Source of the DNA: Ctena decussata
Lineage: Eukaryota > Mollusca > Bivalvia > Lucinida > Lucinidae
DNA length: 64,000 nucleotides
Assembly (NCBI GenBank): GCA_963989385.1
Contig: OZ022505.1
Location: 58,035,737 to 58,099,736, forward strand
Reading direction: 5' to 3'
The translations under genes and the position numbers were made by a program. Positions within the stretch are counted from its first letter, which is position 1, and the number at the start of each line of letters is the position of its first letter. The notes below the pieces were generated by a model. It did no database searches, was not told the DNA's origin, and saw nothing but the letters and a program-made list of their open reading frames with translations. Shown piece after piece: positions 59,685 through 64,000 of this stretch.

Positions 59685-60785
59685 TTACCCACTACCCCCT
59701 TCCCCTATCGGGAGTTCTGAAGAGTACAGTTTTCTTAAAGCCTAGTATCTTACAAGTATTTTGCAACATGTAAGCTCTCCAGCGGTTGTCGGGTTACGCA
59801 ATAACAGCATGTTACAAACGTCACCAATCAAAAACATAAATGAGATATAAAACTATTGAAACTTACAAAAGTATGGAAGTCACACTCACATGTTTAAAAT
59901 CATAATATGGTCTATAAGAAGAATCCAGTAACTACAAACTATGCTCTTTGAAAGATCATGTTAGCGTACATGGCGTTACATACGTTACATTTGTCTTTAC
60001 ACTTCATTTAAATTGCTGTTTCTATCCAAAATTATTTATTCTTGTAAGTTTTTCTTTCCGTATTAGACCATAGGTTTGTTTCTGTCTAAAAGGCAATTTA
60101 TTTATCTTTTCGGCTCAGTCAATATTATTATCTTATCTTTTATACTTTGGAAGAAATAGGATGTTGAAAACACTACACTCTTAGAAAATATTTCATATCT
60201 CAATTATCACTTGCTGGTCCACAAGCCATCTATGGTTACCTCCTCCCCACCTCCTCTCCGTAGGAAGTTTAAAGATCATGATTTACATAATGCCCAATGT
60301 CATACAAACATTTTGCATGTTAGCCCTCTGGCAATGGAAGCACTATGCTGTAACAGCTTGTAAAAAACGTTACCCATCAAAACGGGAAACATAATATGAA
60401 AATATTGAAGTTACAAAACCACGGAAGTCACATTCACACATTCAAAATTATAATATGTTCTAAAAAAGAATACAGTAGCTACACTTTAAGATGTTTTAAA
60501 GATCATTATAGGTTACGTGGCGTTACATACGTGATATTTGTCTTTGCAAATGAATGAATAAATAAATAACACTCCAGTAATTGCTGTTTTCATTCAAGGT
60601 ATTTTCTTTTTGTAAGTTTTCCTTTCCGTATTGGACCTTACCTTGTTACTGTCTTAAAGGCAATTTATTCATCTTTTCAGATCAGCAAATATTATTGTCA
60701 TGTCGTTTATACTTTGGGAGAAATAGGCTATTGAACACAGTACCCACTTACAAAATATTCCATATCTTAAAGTCTCCATATTCCT
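59685..60785 (+). repeat. 547-bp tandem duplication (two diverged copies, partial third)
   Basis: Copy 1 is about 59685-60230 and copy 2 about 60232-60785. Anchors such as GGCGTTACATACG (59972 and 60519) and TTTCCTTTCCGTATT-like stretches keep a spacing of 547. A fragment of the start of the unit (CTCCTCCCCACC..., CATGTTAGCCCTCTG) reappears at 61768-61865. No coding signature. Confidence 0.75.
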
Positions 60786-63700
60786 ATCAGCCGTAAAAAC
60801 GTCTATTCTCAAATCGTTGTAAAAGCGGTCCAACCGTCACGTTTGGTAATGAAACGTTGGTTGATGTGCATATATTGAGTCATGTAACTGGTAAAAAGTA
60901 GAGAAAACCAGTTTTTGAAAAGTAGCAAATCGCTCAACAAAATACAATTTCTTGGTCTGGTTTCCCGTCTAGCAATGCTACATAAACATAGGCGGAAAAG
61001 TGATTTGAGCTCCATCCCTGTACATTGTATTTTTACCAATTTATTCGACTTGATGAAATCGAAAGTAGGTCATATTAGTTACCAACTAGAATGACCCAAA
61101 TAAGTTTTCAAACCCTTTTTATTTGAAACTCAAATCTGTTTTATTTGTTTAAAGCTGGCTTTTCACGGTCATTTACATTGACGAAACTATAGTGAGAAGC
61201 CTACAGCGATACCTAATGATATTTTTTTTTTCATGCTGATAGAGCTATGGGGCCTTTAATTATTTATTGCTATATAATTCAAATGCTTGAATAACAAAAT
61301 GGTAATTTAAAACAACAGCATAAGGTAAAATTGCCTCTGTCGGCCTATCGAAACAGCAAGGATGGGTGGAACAATATGTTAAACGCATATCTGTCACTAT
61401 TTCAGATAGCCCCTTGGCCGTAACTATCGCTTATAAATGTTACCTGTGACTCTTTCTTTAAAATCTTTTAATTTGAAGGTAGAACAGTTTGTTTTTTCTT
61501 TTGTTAGCAGTTTCTTCTTAAAAGAATCTTCGAGTATAAGAAAAGTACATTCTAGTTTGTTTTTGGTCATTAGCTATTACTAGTAGTGATGTAAATAACA
61601 TTAACGTATAAGATAGTTCACTACAATACCAATTATCAAGGTTCTTCACTGTCTCTCAGAAAATAATAACAAATAAATTGTTGCAGCCCTAATGATCTTT
61701 TGTGTTAATGGTACATGTATCTTTTAACACTTTAATCAGCTAGTAGACCTTGAGCTGGCATAGACACCCTCTCTCCCCCTCCTCCCCACCCACACACCCC
61801 AGGGGAGTTTTGTACCCTTTAATTTTCTAAAACTACTTTATGACACATGTTAGCCCTCTGTACGTTGTGGCATTAATGTTTAACTTCGACGTCAATTACG
61901 TCTTACCAAATTAATATTAATAACGTTATAATAGAAAATACGCATTGTTACACACGTGTAAGTATTCGCCCTACATAATGTTGGATTTTGCATGCTGGTA
62001 CATAAATCGCTGTTTCAAAGTAATTGAAATGTCAAAGTTACGTTGAAAAATCCGTATAACGTAGCTAACATTGTATTTGACGTTTTCTTCTTTTATTTCT
62101 TTATACATGTAATATAAGGAGAAAATGGTAAGAATTGAAGTGTACAGAGAGTTAAGATCACAAATATGTCTATTTTAATATTGTAATACATAAAAAAACT
62201 AAAGTCTTACAACACTAGTCAGCCGCCACAATAAATATGTACCGTATATAACCATAACGAAAATAAGAAAAAAATGATAAAAAACAAATTGAGACTAAAT
62301 CGCTGAATTGGTGGACTGAAATGTATACATGCTCAATCAGTCTTATTCTAATCATGCCCAGCTTAGATAAGTTAGGTAGTACTTAGCAGTGGAAATATAA
62401 AATGAGGATTGAATATATCGTTTTTAAAAGAATATAACCTACAACATGACGAGAAAATCTAAAAAAAAAAATAACAACAGCTGCTGTAGTCTTTCAATGT
62501 TATCTGCATCACGGTATGTCTTAAGTTGACACTGCTGTACATGTTAATATGAGGAAACACCAATATTATGTGTTTTCACACTTAAAAAAAATATCGGATA
62601 GTGTATATTTGAAAGGCAGTCTAACAGTAACATTACGTTACATGTTTGTAATATGTCTGAGGATAAGATTTGTGAGTAACCTGTTACCACAATATTAGAT
62701 CCCGGGCGGCATAAAACATTCATTGTTGTAGTATAAGCTTACCACTGGTATTCAGATGGTAAATTTAGCTCTTTGAAATACACAAGTGTTCAGCAAGACG
62801 CACATAGATCGTTACAGCTGAAGCAGTTCGACCTCAGTCTCACGTAAAAGTGACTTCATAAAAATGATTTTATTTTTAATTTTAGGCATCAAATGAAATA
62901 AGTATAAGTTGATATATGATGTAACTTTCACTATTTAAGTTTAGAGTAATAATAGGGATAAACTCAAGTTTGCAACCTAAGCTGATTGAATGAGCCATTC
63001 AACAGCCCTACATACAAATATGTGACTGTGACTGCCAGGTGAAGCAATCAAAAGCAGTATCAACTCGGTTGACCGGCATTAACACCATCATTGCTATGCT
63101 GTCAGTCGCTTCTTCAGCCAACAACCTCTTTGCACAGTAACCGCTTTGCATAGGTTAGAAAACGTGTGGCTCCTGTGATCATAACTTGCATGTTAAATTG
63201 TTATCTACGTGATCTGTTTACACAGCCCCCATCGAATGCATTGCAACATATTCACAATATGAAAATTTAAGGATTTAGAAATGGACATTGTTTATTACCG
63301 CAAACAGCATCCTTGGAGTTCTATTTGTCATTCTGTTGATACAAATATTTGGTTGTAACTATCAATGACTAAAGCTGTTACGAAAGACAAATTTCAGTCA
63401 GACGATTTTCAGTATGTTAGCTTCTTAAATTGTTGTTTGGATATTGCCAAAATGCTGTATAATCTAACAGTATTTAAAATACTTGGACAAGAATAATTTG
63501 ATTACCATATGATATCATGAATAAGAGGTATACAACAATATTTATTGCTAAACAATGGTTATACAAAGTCATGGAGATGAAATGCAGTAAATTATTTAGG
63601 TTAGCCCCTCCTTTGCATGTATAGGTATGCATTTCCTCTATTGTTTGATTATTGCTGTTCAGAAATATTGTATTACTAGTCAGTGGTATTGAAAATATAG

Positions 63701-64000
63701 ACTTTATAAACTCTAAATGAATAGTTACTTGTTCCGTCTTTCTTTTCTTGTTTTTTTTCTTACTATTATGCTGCAAAGTATGACTTCAGTGTAGATGAGT
63801 AAATTCTGAAGGAGAACAATTAAGATTTGCTTATAAATATCTGAACAGCAATGAACAACATTAATATATTCTGTTATTTTCATTTGCCATTTCATTAGAT
63901 GGGAAGAGCTCACTGTAACACTGTTCCTGGAAAAAACATTTTTGTCCAACTCAACGTATCTAGAGTTGAATCGATTCATCAAGCGATGATTTAATATAGC
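60786..64000. other. No gene recognised; expected upstream NIDO-ZP exons not found
   Basis: AT-rich sequence. I searched the minus strand for a signal-peptide exon and for NIDO N-terminal signatures (NNNG, PFW.D.D) and found neither, so the 5' end of the gene probably lies beyond the window. Confidence 0.4.

Overview
The window looks like AT-rich, intron-rich animal DNA packed with short transposons. I infer a mollusc, most probably a marine bivalve. The grounds are tRNA-derived SINEs, a palindromic repeat family present in eleven copies, a tandem-repeat element ending in a 'gagccttcggctc' hairpin, CR1/Jockey-like and RTE-like LINE remains, and one host gene with short exons and long introns. 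There are no prokaryotic operons, rRNA genes or CRISPR arrays. Species cannot be named from the sequence alone.

The main result is a minus-strand gene spanning about 56.67 kb down to 27.96 kb. I rebuilt it exon by exon from splice sites and reading phase. Twelve exons (60-248 bp) join without a single phase conflict into 512 codons ending in a stop. The product starts inside a NIDO (nidogen-type) domain, continues into a complete zona pellucida domain (ZP-N then ZP-C), and then has a furin-type RRKR site, one transmembrane helix and an eight-residue tail. The first exon(s), with the signal peptide and the start of NIDO, were not found and probably lie beyond 64 kb or in exons I could not recognise. 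It is inferred to be an apical-matrix or envelope-type membrane protein that is cleaved and polymerises. Its introns hold most of the satellites and DNA transposons on the right side of the window.

Region by region: 0-9 kb holds fold-back elements, a broken RTE-type LINE split by a TA-flanked element, a SINE, and three copies of the palindromic repeat (family A). 9-13.4 kb holds a decayed mariner transposase and a truncated CR1-like LINE. 15.5-18.7 kb holds two DNA transposons, one sitting inside a family A repeat. 20.3-24.6 kb holds a nearly intact LINE (endonuclease plus reverse transcriptase, with a degenerate 2A-like motif). 26.6-27.9 kb holds possible exons of another gene and the 3' end of the NIDO-ZP gene. 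29.4-32.0 kb is a large imperfect palindrome. 32.2-34.1 kb is an element with two tandem arrays. 39.4-41.0 kb is a CpG-rich degenerate block. 42.0-42.95 kb is a 37-bp minisatellite with higher-order structure. 45.9-46.4 kb is a GATA/GACA microsatellite. 48.3-49.9 kb is a Harbinger-like element. 50.5-57.2 kb has more repeats and RTE remains, including a SINE with a clear target duplication. 58-64 kb holds a fold-back element, a 547-bp tandem duplication and otherwise featureless sequence.

Most long open frames here are read-through of repeats or antisense shadows of real exons, and they are not annotated as genes.
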